Origin: a bacterium
GTDB taxonomy: Bacteria > Bdellovibrionota > UBA1018
DNA length: 49,930 bases
Reading direction: 5' to 3'
Assembly (NCBI GenBank): GCA_019751945.1
Contig: JAIEMT010000057.1
Location: 1 to 49,930 of the forward strand
In this document: piece by piece, positions 39,322 through 48,479 of the stretch
How positions within the stretch are numbered: position 1 is the stretch's first letter
How the letters are laid out: every line of letters begins with the position of its first letter
Notes under the pieces: model-generated
Database searches by the model: none
Told to the model about the DNA's origin: nothing
Seen by the model: the letters and a program-made list of their open reading frames with translations, nothing else
Position numbers and translations under genes: made by a program

Positions 39322-40008
39322 ATGCTCATTCCTTTCACAGACCCGCAATGCCCCTGGACCTCTTTCGCCCTCGGACCGATGATCACTTGCGAACAACGGC
39401 TTTGCTCCTGGGTTCGACAACCTTCGAACTCCTGGTCGAATCTGATTTTTTTGGTGCTCGTCGTTGCATTCTTTCAAGATGCGCGAAGAAGTGGCAATCG
39501 CGTGGTTCGTGACTTCGCATGGATCGGGGCTTTTTTGGGGTTGTTTTCTTTCTTTGCTCACGCCTCGCAAACCTACCTTTTCAGCACGCTCGACTACTTG
39601 ATGCAATTTGCGGTGATTGGGTACATCCTAGCTTTAAACCTCCTTCGCGCAGGGGTAGTGAAGCTTCCATTCCCCCTCCTTTATACAGGGATTTTTCTGG
39701 TAGCCACGGCAGCCCAGCTTTTCTTTACTCGACCGGGGATGATGATCTTTACGCTCATGACGGGTGCTGCCGTCTTGAGCGAGATGTACTTAATGGGAAC
39801 TCGGCCTAAAACTTCGAGGCGAGGTTTTTTTGAAGCCGCATTACTTCTATTAGCAGGAACAATCTGCTTCGCCCTCGATGCCAAAAAAACGGTGTGCTTT
39901 CCGGAGAATCACTTCTTCCAGCTTCACAGCTGGTGGCACGTCCTTACTGCGGCAGCCCTGTTTTACCTGGTGAAGTACTACCGACAATTCGAAAAACTTA
40001 GGCGGTAA
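39322..40008 (+). CDS. ceramidase/aPHC-family membrane protein
   Basis: 228 residues with about seven membrane helices. Early landmarks CEQRLCSWVRQPSNSWSNLIFL match the alkaline ceramidase (CREST) start motif. Further on come FFAHASQTYLF (Ser/His region), an Asp in STLDYLMQF and HSWWHVL (His-x3-His), the residues that bind zinc in this hydrolase superfamily. In animals and fungi such enzymes cleave the amide of (phyto)ceramides; in bacteria the substrate may be another amide-linked lipid. The start lacks a good ribosome site. Its end overlaps the convergent PHP gene by 11 bases. Confidence 0.82.
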   Translation: MLIPFTDPQCPWTSFALGPMITCEQRLCSWVRQPSNSWSNLIFLVLVVAFFQDARRSGNRVVRDFAWIGAFLGLFSFFAHASQTYLFSTLDYLMQFAVIGYILALNLLRAGVVKLPFPLLYTGIFLVATAAQLFFTRPGMMIFTLMTGAAVLSEMYLMGTRPKTSRRGFFEAALLLLAGTICFALDAKKTVCFPENHFFQLHSWWHVLTAAALFYLVKYYRQFEKLRR

Positions 40009-40696
40009 GGGGTTCGTCGTAGAACCGATAGGTCAGCCGCTGACGGCGAATGGAATTCAGAATGGCCTCGGGATGGCGCTCACAATCGAGGACCGTTTTG
40101 TAAGAGGTCATCTGTCTTCGAACGTGCATGTCGCTGCTCGCAATAAGGGGCAAGCGCGCCTCTAAAACTTCGTCGAAAAGAAAGGGTCCGCTAGCGACTT
40201 CCCAAGCATCAAATTCTTGAGCCAGTTCTTCGCGACGGTTCCAAAGATGGAAAGTCTGCTTCTCCACCTTTCGGGTAGAAACCGGATGAGCGGCGATAGC
40301 CAACGCCCCTTGGGCTCGAACCTCTCGGGCCAAATCCAACACATCCTTATCCGCATGCATGAACTTGCTCACGCCCAATCCTAAGATGTGGGCAGAACGA
40401 TGGTTCGAAATCGAATTCTTCGTCAGCTCGAAACCGGGGATGACAATCATCTGGTATTGATCCCAAGCCCGTTCGGCTTCCGATTCTAAAATGCGCATGT
40501 AGAGCGGAAAATTATCGGGGGTCAGGGTGCGCTCCAAAGCGACAGCTGCTTTTCCTAAAAAGCTTCCGGACTCACAAAGATGATCAGTAATGGCGATGGC
40601 ACCAAAACCTTGAGAGCCATACAAATCAATAATTTCAGGAATCGATTGTTTGCCGTCGGAGAAGGTCGAATGAATGTGAAAATCAGCTAAATACAT
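39998..40696 (-). CDS. PHP-domain metal-dependent phosphoesterase
   Basis: 232 residues containing the PHP motifs in order: DFHIHSTFSDG (HxH), AIAITDH, IPGFELT (Glu ligand), LAIAAHPV, and the closing SSDMH. Nine ligands of this type bind a trinuclear metal centre used for phosphoester hydrolysis in histidinol-phosphatase, polymerase and nucleotidase relatives. It is a stand-alone domain, so the substrate is open. The convergent overlap with the ceramidase-family gene is 11 bases. Confidence 0.92.
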   Translation of the reverse strand: MYLADFHIHSTFSDGKQSIPEIIDLYGSQGFGAIAITDHLCESGSFLGKAAVALERTLTPDNFPLYMRILESEAERAWDQYQMIVIPGFELTKNSISNHRSAHILGLGVSKFMHADKDVLDLAREVRAQGALAIAAHPVSTRKVEKQTFHLWNRREELAQEFDAWEVASGPFLFDEVLEARLPLIASSDMHVRRQMTSYKTVLDCERHPEAILNSIRRQRLTYRFYDEPLTA

Positions 40697-40790
40697 ATAC
40701 CTCTAGTATCGACATCTCGCGTCCAGACCCCATCAGGGAAGGTTCAGGATTCGGTTAGGATTTCGGCTCCGTACAGTGTAAAAGCGGGAT

Positions 40791-41480
40791 ATGGCTCAAA
40801 ATTCCCGCACCCCGAAGTCTGCTTTGATCACTGGAGCTGAAGGCGCCCTGGGTAACCACGTGGTGAATCGGTTTTTGAAAGGGGGCTGCCAGGTTTTTGG
40901 AACCTACCGTCCCGGCCAAGCCCTGCCTCCGCTGCAAAACTCAGCACTCCACTGGTTGCCGTTGGAACTTTCCAAGGCGGCTTCGGTGAAAGAAGGCTTG
41001 GCTCCCGCAGCGGAATCCGACGTGCTCATTCACTGTGCAGGCGGATTTCGATTTTCACTGGTGGATCAAGTCTCGGACCAAGACCTCGAATTTTTAATCG
41101 ATGCCAATTTAAAATCGACCATTTTTGCATTACGACAAGTGCTCCCGGGAATGAAGAAGCGGGGCTTTGGTCGCATCGTCTTGGTAAGCGCTCGCGCGAC
41201 TCTAGCGGCAGGAGCTGGCATGGGTGTCTACGCAGCGACCAAAGGCGGAATCAACCAGCTGGTTTCTGCGGTTGCTGAAGAAGTGAAGGGATTCGACATC
41301 AACATCAATGCGGTTTTACCGACAATCATCGATACCCCCGCGAATAGAAAAGACATGCCTCAGGCAGACTTTTCAAAATGGGTCGCCCCACAAGATTTAG
41401 CAGAAATACTTTTTGATCTTACTCAACCCGGATTTCAATCCGTGAACGGAGCGCTTCTTCCTGTTGCAGGAAGGGTGTAA
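40791..41480 (+). CDS. short-chain dehydrogenase/reductase
   Basis: 229 residues of SDR fold. TGAEGALG (nucleotide loop), HCAGGFRF (NNAG position), VLVSARATLA (Ser) and YAATKGGINQL (Tyr-x3-Lys) follow in order. NAD(P)H-dependent; the short loops and total length resemble dihydropteridine-reductase-like members, but 3-oxoacyl-type reduction is equally possible. GCGGG lies upstream of the ATG. Its stop is 4 bases before the threonine ammonia-lyase start, so the two are one operon. Confidence 0.9.
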   Translation: MAQNSRTPKSALITGAEGALGNHVVNRFLKGGCQVFGTYRPGQALPPLQNSALHWLPLELSKAASVKEGLAPAAESDVLIHCAGGFRFSLVDQVSDQDLEFLIDANLKSTIFALRQVLPGMKKRGFGRIVLVSARATLAAGAGMGVYAATKGGINQLVSAVAEEVKGFDININAVLPTIIDTPANRKDMPQADFSKWVAPQDLAEILFDLTQPGFQSVNGALLPVAGRV

Positions 41481-41484
41481 TGGA

Positions 41485-42711
41485 ATGAAAGAAAAATCCT
41501 TCGAAGTCACACTCGAAAATATTCAAGACGCTAATAAAGTTCTGAAGACTTATCTACCGGCATCGCCGTTACTGAGAAACTCCTGGCTCTCAGACACTTT
41601 CGGCTGCGACTTGTATTTGAAGCTTGAAAACATGCAACCCATCGGCTCGTTCAAGATTCGCGGAGCGACTTATAAGATTTCTAAACTGAAACCCGAGGAA
41701 AGAGCCAAGGGAGTGATTGCGGCGAGCGCCGGAAATCACGCGCAAGGCGTAGCTTGGGGCTCTAAGAAACTGGGTACTAGCGCACTCATCGTGATGCCGA
41801 AATCGGCACCGCTGATGAAAATTCAAAATACCAAATCGCTCGGTGCGGAAGTGGTCTTGGAGGGCGATCGTTACGATGAAGCTTATGCGCATGCTCAGGA
41901 GCTCGCAAAAAAAACAGGGCGCGTCTTCATTCATGCTTTCGAAGACCCGGAGGTCATTGCAGGACAGGGTTCGATCGGCTTAGAAATTCTGGAACAACTC
42001 CCTGACGTGGACGTCGTGGTCTCCGCCATTGGTGGTGGAGGTTTGCTTGCCGGAACTGCGATTGCTTTAAAGTCGCTGAAGCCGTCGGTGAAAACCGTGG
42101 GCTGCCAAGCAGCGGGCGCAGACTCCATGATTCGCTCCATTCAGCAGGGCAAGGCCATCACTGCAGAACGAATCGATACCTTTGCAGACGGAATCGCAGT
42201 CGCTAAAGCCAGCGAAGTCATGCGAAAGATTTTGTCCGAGCATGTGGACCTCGTGGTGGAAGAATCGGATGAAGCCATTGCATCCTCGATCGTCATGCTG
42301 ATTGAAAAAGCTAAGATTGTTGCTGAAGGTGCGGGTGCACTTCCGCTTGCAGTACTCGAAAAAATTCGGGGCGAGATCAGAGGGAAAAAAGTCGTTGTCG
42401 TCGTGGGTGGCGGCAATATCGACGTCAATGTATTGGCGCGAATCATCGACCGCGGTTTGATTCGAGCGGGCCGACGCCTTCGCATCAATGTACTGATGTC
42501 CGATCGAGTGGGGTCGTTAGCGCGCCTCACTTCTCTGATCGCTCAGCAAGGTGCGAATATTATTCAGGCTATTCACGACCGCAGTGAACCTTCAACGACC
42601 ATTGACCTGACTGAAGTGGCACTAACTCTCGAAACGCGCGGACCCGAACACAGCCAAGAATTGATCAAGGCCCTCAAAGAACAAGTCATCCGGATCGAAC
42701 TTGCCCACTAG
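41485..42711 (+). CDS. ilvA: threonine ammonia-lyase with ACT domain
   Basis: 408 residues from the ATG at 41485, with AGGAAGGG nine bases upstream. Fold type II PLP enzyme: SFKIRGA (Lys57 Schiff base), SAGNHAQG, GGGGLLAG phosphate-binding loop and VVVGGGNIDVN near the end of the catalytic part. A C-terminal ACT domain (RRLRINVLMSDRVGSLARLT...) binds amino-acid effectors. It deaminates threonine (and serine) to 2-oxobutyrate, the first step to isoleucine. The length and single ACT domain match the shorter ilvA/tdcB type. Operon with the SDR gene. Confidence 0.94.
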   Translation: MKEKSFEVTLENIQDANKVLKTYLPASPLLRNSWLSDTFGCDLYLKLENMQPIGSFKIRGATYKISKLKPEERAKGVIAASAGNHAQGVAWGSKKLGTSALIVMPKSAPLMKIQNTKSLGAEVVLEGDRYDEAYAHAQELAKKTGRVFIHAFEDPEVIAGQGSIGLEILEQLPDVDVVVSAIGGGGLLAGTAIALKSLKPSVKTVGCQAAGADSMIRSIQQGKAITAERIDTFADGIAVAKASEVMRKILSEHVDLVVEESDEAIASSIVMLIEKAKIVAEGAGALPLAVLEKIRGEIRGKKVVVVVGGGNIDVNVLARIIDRGLIRAGRRLRINVLMSDRVGSLARLTSLIAQQGANIIQAIHDRSEPSTTIDLTEVALTLETRGPEHSQELIKALKEQVIRIELAH

Positions 42712-42787
42712 CAGCAGCTAGAACGGAGTCTCGTCCTAGCTCTCCGCAGCACTCTTATGTCATACTCCTGAGTGTGGGAGGTACAGG

Positions 42788-44680
42788 ATGTACTTTCGTT
42801 CGCGGGCCAGGATGGCCTCAGTCGGTGTGCTTTTCTTTTCTCTATCCATCGGTTCTTCAGCTTGTTTGAAACAAGGAAACGATTCCGGAAGCGGACCATT
42901 TCAGAATGCGGTTTGCGTCTCGAATATTCCCTTTCAGATCAACACGGGCTCAACAGGATCGGCTTTCGTCTTTGATCCAGATCCGGTGGCTTCTTCGGGA
43001 AATCCTAATCTCAGTGCAAGCGCAAGCTCGACGAGCTTTGATAGCTTTCGAGAGCAAGTTCAGCTTTCAAATCTAGGCGGGCACGGAGTGCTTGAAGGTG
43101 CATACGTCGACATTCGAACCAGCCTCGGCTGTACCGAAGGTTTCGGAGCTTTTGATCTCAACAATAAATATCTCTACTCCCACTCGAGTCCCTATTTCGG
43201 GGAAGCCATGTCGTATTACTTTGGTGATCGCTTTCGCTCCAAGATCGATGAAGCAGGGACTCTTGCTCCGATTGCGCCGCTGCGAATTGTCGCTCACTGC
43301 ATGCAGGACGATAACGCCTTCTTCGTGCGCGGTCGCGACAGGAGCGGGGCGCTAGTAGAAAAAGTTTGCTTAGGGGATTCCGTCATGACCCCGGGTGCGA
43401 CCTTCACTGACGATGCCACCGTCGTCATTCACGAAGCTCAACACGGAACCACGGTCGACACGTATTCGAACTCGTCCGATCTCAATCAGTTTCTTTACGA
43501 TGAAGCGGGCTCCCTGAACGAAGCCATTTCTGATTTCGTCAGCCTGAGCTTCTTAGAACCCAGCATTCCTTCCAGCATGGATCCCCGGCTCTTCAGTCGG
43601 TGGGCACTCGGAAAATTCTTGGGCGGTTACAATGGAGTTCGTGGGGCCCACAAATGTCCCACCTATAGCTCGGATTACCCCGAGTGTGCCCAGTACGGAA
43701 ACTTCTCTGCCGACAACAATACCGTCAGCTACAGCTACCCCGACGGAATGGGCTGGCCGTATGGAAACAATTTCTCAGGCCCCGCGTATGTCGCGTCGGC
43801 TTTCAAAAACTACACGAGCCAAGAAGAAATTCACAACGCCGGCATGGTAATGGTGGGCGCACTCTGGGACATGTACCAAGCTCTGAAGGACGTGAAAGGC
43901 GGGAATCAAGACGCCGCCTTTATTGCTTCTCATAAACTAGTGAGTGAATCTCTCCGCCGACAAGCGAAACCGACGTTCGCGAGAATTTCACCCGTAACCT
44001 TTGTTTCATTCGCATCGGGAATCATTGATGCAGCAAATGCTTTCGGCATGAGTGGTGCTGAAGTCGCTGCAGTGACCAATGCATTGAAGCAGCGGGGACT
44101 CTACAATGGTCCGAGCGTTTCCGGAGGCTGGGCGAGCGTGGGCGCCGGAAGTTCGGAATCCCCCGGTGTGAAAATCATGGACAATGGTCCACTCCTGAAG
44201 CGCTGGATTGCAAGACTGGGTGGTGACACCAACATCGTTCCCCCGGGCGTCGGAACTTTGAATGGAAGACTGGACCGAGGCGAAGTCGCGGTCATCTGGT
44301 TTGATATTCAAAACAATTCCTCGAATGGTGTGACAGCAGGTGGACTCCAACTTACCGTCACTTCCGACGATCCCAACGTCACGATGCTGAATGATTGGTA
44401 CAACTTTGGTGCGGTAAGCAGTTCCTCGGCGCAAATTCAGTACAGCAAAGTAAATGGAACTCAGGTAGTGAACGCCCTCTCTTCAAGTAACAAAACCTTT
44501 CACGTCCCCACTGGGAATTCCTACTTTGCAACGAATCCCTACTTTAGTTCGACCTCTACAACCGGCGTCTGGGTCCGTGTAGCTCCTGGAGCGACGCGAA
44601 GAACCATGCGTTTTAATGTCGACATTAAACCTGCAAACGGAAACTCGACGAGCCTCTCGTTTCCAGTGACGATTCAATAG
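42788..44680 (+). CDS. secreted/lipidated fungalysin-like metalloprotease without a prodomain
   Basis: 630 residues with a signal peptide ending GSSAC (Cys26), a possible lipobox. GGGAGG precedes the ATG. The catalytic zinc motif is HEAQH (His215, His219), the third ligand Glu245 lies in NEAISD, and a later HNAGMVMVGALWDMY matches the His/Trp segment of M36 (fungalysin) and thermolysin relatives. About residues 470-630 form a Ser/Thr/Asn-rich beta domain (DRGEVAVIWFDIQNNS...). Between signal and catalytic domain there is no FTP/PepSY propeptide, unlike normal M4/M36 proteases. The next gene, 8 bases on, encodes one. Confidence 0.88.
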   Translation: MYFRSRARMASVGVLFFSLSIGSSACLKQGNDSGSGPFQNAVCVSNIPFQINTGSTGSAFVFDPDPVASSGNPNLSASASSTSFDSFREQVQLSNLGGHGVLEGAYVDIRTSLGCTEGFGAFDLNNKYLYSHSSPYFGEAMSYYFGDRFRSKIDEAGTLAPIAPLRIVAHCMQDDNAFFVRGRDRSGALVEKVCLGDSVMTPGATFTDDATVVIHEAQHGTTVDTYSNSSDLNQFLYDEAGSLNEAISDFVSLSFLEPSIPSSMDPRLFSRWALGKFLGGYNGVRGAHKCPTYSSDYPECAQYGNFSADNNTVSYSYPDGMGWPYGNNFSGPAYVASAFKNYTSQEEIHNAGMVMVGALWDMYQALKDVKGGNQDAAFIASHKLVSESLRRQAKPTFARISPVTFVSFASGIIDAANAFGMSGAEVAAVTNALKQRGLYNGPSVSGGWASVGAGSSESPGVKIMDNGPLLKRWIARLGGDTNIVPPGVGTLNGRLDRGEVAVIWFDIQNNSSNGVTAGGLQLTVTSDDPNVTMLNDWYNFGAVSSSSAQIQYSKVNGTQVVNALSSSNKTFHVPTGNSYFATNPYFSSTSTTGVWVRVAPGATRRTMRFNVDIKPANGNSTSLSFPVTIQ

Positions 44681-44688
44681 GAAGAGAA

Positions 44689-45522
44689 ATGAAAAGAAGA
44701 ACTCTCTACAAGATCCTTTTTGCGGCCTCCGTCAGCCTCATGCTTTCGTCGCTCAGCTTCTATTTCGGTGCACGAATCAAATCGATGATCGTTTCATCAG
44801 ATATGGCTTTCGACGAAGCCCAGTCGCTCACTGCCTCCCAATCTGCTGCGAAAAGAACGGAAGGAAAAAGTCGTACCCCAGCCAAATTAGATTCCGAAAA
44901 GGAATGGAATCTTTTCAAATCTCGCTTCGGTCAGAACCTCACTGCCGAGTATGCCACGAACGGAAGACTCGCCGTTGTTCACGGAAATGCCGGACAAGGT
45001 CGAAAAGCTTCTTCAGCATTTAATGTGACCGACCGACAAGCAGCTATTCAACGTGCGCGTGAGGTCATTGAAGGCGCCTACGATCTTTTGGGAATCAATC
45101 CGAACTCCCCTCTCGCCGATCATCCAGTCGCAAGAAATTCGGATACATCCGTCCAAGTTTACTTTCGTGAAACGCGCGGAGGATATCCTGTTGAACCTAA
45201 TGGGCAGATTACTGTGGATCTGGGAAAAGACGGAGAACTCCTCGGCCTCTACTCGAGTTACATACCTGATATAGATATTGAAAATTCTGTGAACCTTGGC
45301 AGTGACCAAGCAAAGGTTAAGGCTGGACAGATTTCCGTCGATACTCAGATCGGATTACGCGCAGAAGGCGGCCGACAGATTCTTTGGGTCGCTCAAAATT
45401 CCGCAATGGAAGCAAAGGCCCAGGGTCGAATCGCATATGAATTTCTCATTCAAGGTCGGCAAGTCGTTGTCGATGCGGGCTCTGGAGAAATTCTTTTCTC
45501 GCGCGATCGCCGACATTTCTAG
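44689..45522 (+). CDS. membrane-anchored FTP/PepSY-type prodomain protein
   Basis: 277 residues. An N-terminal hydrophobic segment (ILFAASVSLMLSSLSFYFGA) anchors it outside the inner membrane. The later part resembles the propeptide of thermolysin/fungalysin proteases: VQVYFRETRGGYPVEPNGQI matches the FTP strand pattern, then VDLGKDGELLGLYSSYIPD, and a PepSY-like end YEFLIQGRQVVVDAGSGEIL. Normally this precedes the catalytic domain in the same chain as folding helper and inhibitor. Here it is a separate gene 8 bases after the protease, with GGAAGAG before its ATG, so it may act in trans. Confidence 0.8.
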   Translation: MKRRTLYKILFAASVSLMLSSLSFYFGARIKSMIVSSDMAFDEAQSLTASQSAAKRTEGKSRTPAKLDSEKEWNLFKSRFGQNLTAEYATNGRLAVVHGNAGQGRKASSAFNVTDRQAAIQRAREVIEGAYDLLGINPNSPLADHPVARNSDTSVQVYFRETRGGYPVEPNGQITVDLGKDGELLGLYSSYIPDIDIENSVNLGSDQAKVKAGQISVDTQIGLRAEGGRQILWVAQNSAMEAKAQGRIAYEFLIQGRQVVVDAGSGEILFSRDRRHF

Positions 45523-45620
45523 AGCAGTATTTTCCGGATGGTGAAATTGCCACGTCTCTGGTAAAACGGGGCATTCCGCAACAGTCCTTCTTTTAAAATC
45601 CAATACAAGAGAGTTTCACT

Positions 45621-47015
45621 ATGACACCCGAAAAACCATGTGTTTTGGTAATCGATGACGACTCCGCCGTTCAAGAACTGCTAAAAAATTTTCTCGAGGC
45701 AAAAAACTTCAAAGTGGAGTGCTACTCCAAACCTGAGGAAGCACTTTCCTTCCTCCAATCGGAACCCGATCGCTACATCTTTATTCTCACGGATCTCAGG
45801 ATGCCCGAAGTGGACGGTCTAGAATTCGTAGCGCGTGTAACCACATTCGCACCCAAAATTCCGATCATTCTGATGACGGCGTTTGCCACCATTGAGGTCG
45901 CCGTCAATGCGATTCACAGTGGGGCTTATGATTTCGTCGTCAAGCCGATCGACTTCAAGCAACTCACCGTTGCCGTCGATCGCTGCATGAAATTTCTGCA
46001 GCTGCGCAAAGAAAATGAAAGTCTGAAGAAGGGCATGCGTACAATCTTCAATTACTCCGGCGCAGTCGGAAAAAGTGAAGCCATGCAACAAGTCTTCGAC
46101 TTAGTAAAACGCGTGGCCCCCAGCACCGCGAACATCTTGATCACGGGGGAGAGCGGTGTAGGTAAAGAAGTGGTCGCTCGCGCCATTCACCAAATGGGAA
46201 ATCGGAAAGACGCTCCGTTCGTACCCATCAACTGCTCGGCCATCCCCGACAACTTGTTGGAGTCCGAATTGTTTGGTTACACTCGCGGCGCATTTACAGG
46301 CGCGAACGAAAAGAAACCTGGTCTCCTAGAAGAAGCAAATGGAGGAGTTCTTTTCCTCGATGAAATCGGAGACATGAACGGCGCACTTCAGGCCAAACTT
46401 CTACGCGTCATTCAGGAAAGAAAAATTAAGCGTTTAGGAGAGAACCACCTGCGCCCGGTCAACATTCGCGTGATTGCGGCAACCCACAAAGACCTTAAAA
46501 CGGAAATCGAAGCCGGCAGATTCCGTGAAGATTTGTTCTATCGCATTTGTGTGATTCCGATTGCGATTCCCGCTCTGCGAGACCGAAAAGAAGATATCTT
46601 CCCGCTCGCCTATCACTTCTTAGAAATTTATAGAGCTCAGAATGAATCTTCGGTGAAAGACTTTTCAAAGCAAGCCCTCGAGCGCTTACTCCAACACCCG
46701 TGGCGGGGAAATGTTCGAGAACTCGAAAATGCTATTGAGAGGGCGGTAGTTTTGTCAAAGCGAGAACTGATTGAAGCAGATGACCTTCCGCAAACGGAAT
46801 TTAAAGCCACAAAACAAGATCTGAACAGCTTCTTCGAAAAGGGCGAACCCTTGATTTCCCTTGAGGAGTTTTCGCAACGTTACGTTGAATTCGTGCTCAA
46901 ATCCGTAAAAGGAGTGAAAGAAAAAGCTGCTCAGATCTTGGAAATCGATCGAAAAACTCTTTATAGAAAGTTGGTCTCGCTACAGGCACAGAAAGCCTCG
47001 ATGCGAGCTTCCTAA
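45621..47015 (+). CDS. NtrC-family sigma-54-dependent response regulator
   Basis: 464 residues. Receiver domain with acidic VIDDDSAVQ, phospho-acceptor Asp in FILTDLRMPEVDG and Lys in FVVKPIDF. AAA+ domain with Walker A GESGVGKE, the sigma-54 contact GAFTGA and Walker B GGVLFLDEIGD, then an arginine finger in LRPVNIRVIAATHK... and REDLFYRI. A C-terminal Fis-type helix-turn-helix (KEKAAQILEIDRKTLYRKL) binds enhancers. It activates sigma-54 promoters on phosphorylation. No sensor kinase gene is adjacent. A hairpin terminator overlaps its stop. Confidence 0.95.
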   Translation: MTPEKPCVLVIDDDSAVQELLKNFLEAKNFKVECYSKPEEALSFLQSEPDRYIFILTDLRMPEVDGLEFVARVTTFAPKIPIILMTAFATIEVAVNAIHSGAYDFVVKPIDFKQLTVAVDRCMKFLQLRKENESLKKGMRTIFNYSGAVGKSEAMQQVFDLVKRVAPSTANILITGESGVGKEVVARAIHQMGNRKDAPFVPINCSAIPDNLLESELFGYTRGAFTGANEKKPGLLEEANGGVLFLDEIGDMNGALQAKLLRVIQERKIKRLGENHLRPVNIRVIAATHKDLKTEIEAGRFREDLFYRICVIPIAIPALRDRKEDIFPLAYHFLEIYRAQNESSVKDFSKQALERLLQHPWRGNVRELENAIERAVVLSKRELIEADDLPQTEFKATKQDLNSFFEKGEPLISLEEFSQRYVEFVLKSVKGVKEKAAQILEIDRKTLYRKLVSLQAQKASMRAS

Positions 47016-47036
47016 TTCGGCGAATTAGATTTTCTT
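47012..47036 (+). terminator. terminator of the sigma-54 regulator gene
   Basis: CTAATTC-GGC-GAATTAG is a perfect 7-bp hairpin followed by ATTTTCTT. It overlaps the stop codon and lies in the convergent gap before the hemerythrin gene. Confidence 0.6.
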
Positions 47037-47058
47037 AAAGGGCTTATCTTTGTCGACT

Positions 47059-47571
47059 TCATTGGGGCGTGATTCGGTAATCTCTGGTGCGGGGCTCCTT
47101 TCTGCTCGAATCCGAAGCATCTTCCTTTAATAACGAATCCTTGAGCGATACGAATTCGTCCGCAAGCTCTGCGCGACGATCTTTGTCACACATTTTTCTT
47201 AAGAGAACGAAGCCCTTTGATTCTTCTTCGTCGATGTGCTGATGGACGCTTTCAGATAGGACGTGGAATAAACCATTCCATTCATCCGATTCGACGGAAT
47301 TCTCTTCCATTTCATTCAAAATGTTTTCAACGATCTTATGTTCCTCTTCTGCAGAAAATCCGAAAACTCTTCCTTCCTTCTCGGGAGCAGAAAGGAGGAT
47401 GGGATAAATCAGTCTTTCTTCTGCTTTTGAATGAGCTTTCAAGTCTTCATCCAGATCCCTAAAAATCTCTTGGCGCATTTCACCCGGTTGCCGATCTTTG
47501 ATTTGAGAAATCAGATCTTGCACCTTTCGATGCTCTTTCTTCAGAACCTCAAAAATATCTGGCTTGCCCAT
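47059..47571 (-). CDS. hemerythrin-like (HHE) protein
   Basis: 170 residues from the ATG at 47571, which has AAGGAG upstream; the longer reading from 47745 lacks it. Four-helix hemerythrin layout with the HHE ligand pattern: EHRKVQDLI, HSKAEERLIYPI, EEEHKIVENI and HQHIDEEES. The protein should bind a di-iron centre and so O2, NO or peroxide, or store iron. The C-terminus is a charged tail. Divergent from the KGG-motif gene; both are typical of general stress responses, so joint regulation is plausible. Confidence 0.87.
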   Translation of the reverse strand: MGKPDIFEVLKKEHRKVQDLISQIKDRQPGEMRQEIFRDLDEDLKAHSKAEERLIYPILLSAPEKEGRVFGFSAEEEHKIVENILNEMEENSVESDEWNGLFHVLSESVHQHIDEEESKGFVLLRKMCDKDRRAELADEFVSLKDSLLKEDASDSSRKEPRTRDYRITPQ

Positions 47572-47782
47572 AAGAATCTCCTTCTTCACTTCGATGTGTT
47601 TCCCTGCACAAGAGCAATACGCGTGCCATGGTCTACTGCAAGAATCGGGGATGACGGGAAGAAGGGTGTGGCGCAATTCCTGTCGAGAGAAATAATTCCC
47701 CACTGCACCACTTCGAAGTAAATCTCCTTGGACTTCCTGTGGCACGCGAGTTGCTGATTATCCTTATAAAAAGGAGTCCTTT

Positions 47783-48367
47783 ATGAATCGCAACTATGGA
47801 AACACTAGTCCTTCGAGACGTTCCCAAGGCCGTGGAGGCGAAAGCCGTTCTTCCTCTTCACAGCCTCAGTATTCAGACAGACGCCGTAGGCAACAAAGGT
47901 ATCCCGAGGTCTATGGCAATAGCAGCAGTAGCAGTGCCAGATACAGCGATCGCTATGACTCAGACTATGATCGCTCGGGACAAAACTCTCGATCCTCGGT
48001 TCGTTCCTCCGAAAATTATGGGTCGAATTCCCAAGGTTATCAAGGATACCAAGAAGGTCATCGCGGTTACTCGCAAGGCTTTCCACAGGAATATTCTTCG
48101 GATTATCAGCGTTACTCCAGCCTGGACGATGATGAAGATGATTACGATGATGACACCCAGATGATGGGTGAATCTGACTACGACGAATCAGACAACTATG
48201 ACGAAGACGACGACGACAATGAAAGCCGAAGTAATCAGAGTACCCCAGATACCCAAAGAGGAAGTGGCCGCCGCAATTCCAAAAGAGGATTCGCAGCGAT
48301 GTCACCCGAAAAGAGACGCCGAATTGCTAGAAAAGGTGGCAAGGCCAGTCACAGCAATTCCCGTTAA
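47783..48367 (+). CDS. disordered acidic protein with a C-terminal KGG stress motif
   Basis: 194 residues. AAAAAGGAG precedes the ATG. Residues 1-110 are dominated by Ser, Tyr, Arg, Gln and Gly (SSSSARYSDRY, YQGYQEGHRGYSQGF), a low-complexity composition known to favour phase separation. Residues 110-150 are strongly acidic (DDDEDDYDDD; DNYDEDDDDN). The last 30 contain one KGG repeat, RGFAAMSPEKRRRIARKGGK, as in GsiB/YciG stress proteins, with a basic end. Usual KGG proteins carry several repeats and little else, so this disordered extension is odd. Function unknown; a strong terminator follows. Confidence 0.85.
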   Translation: MNRNYGNTSPSRRSQGRGGESRSSSSQPQYSDRRRRQQRYPEVYGNSSSSSARYSDRYDSDYDRSGQNSRSSVRSSENYGSNSQGYQGYQEGHRGYSQGFPQEYSSDYQRYSSLDDDEDDYDDDTQMMGESDYDESDNYDEDDDDNESRSNQSTPDTQRGSGRRNSKRGFAAMSPEKRRRIARKGGKASHSNSR

Positions 48368-48388
48368 ATCATTTTCGGCTCCTCTCTA

Positions 48389-48435
48389 AAGGCCAGGAAG
48401 ACTCGATGAGTGTTTTCCTGGCCTTGGGTTTTTTT
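48389..48435 (+). terminator. rho-independent terminator of the KGG gene
   Basis: AAGGCCAGGAA (48389-48399) pairs perfectly with TTCCTGGCCTT (48415-48425), followed by GGG and seven T. Confidence 0.9.
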
Positions 48436-48444
48436 AAGAGTCCA

Positions 48445-48472
48445 GTGACTCAACCAAAAGTCGTGCTACACT
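48445..48472 (+). promoter_or_regulatory. extended -10 promoter, possibly leaderless
   Basis: GTGACT at 48445-48450 and TACACT at 48467-48472 (16-base spacer), with TGC directly before the -10 (TGnTACACT). The -10 ends seven bases before the ATG at 48480, which has no ribosome site. Confidence 0.5.
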
Positions 48473-48479
48473 TTCAAGC

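Noticed and set aside
45523-45620. Sigma-54 promoter before the NtrC-family gene
   Set aside because: No TGGCAC-N5-TTGC match could be found on either strand.
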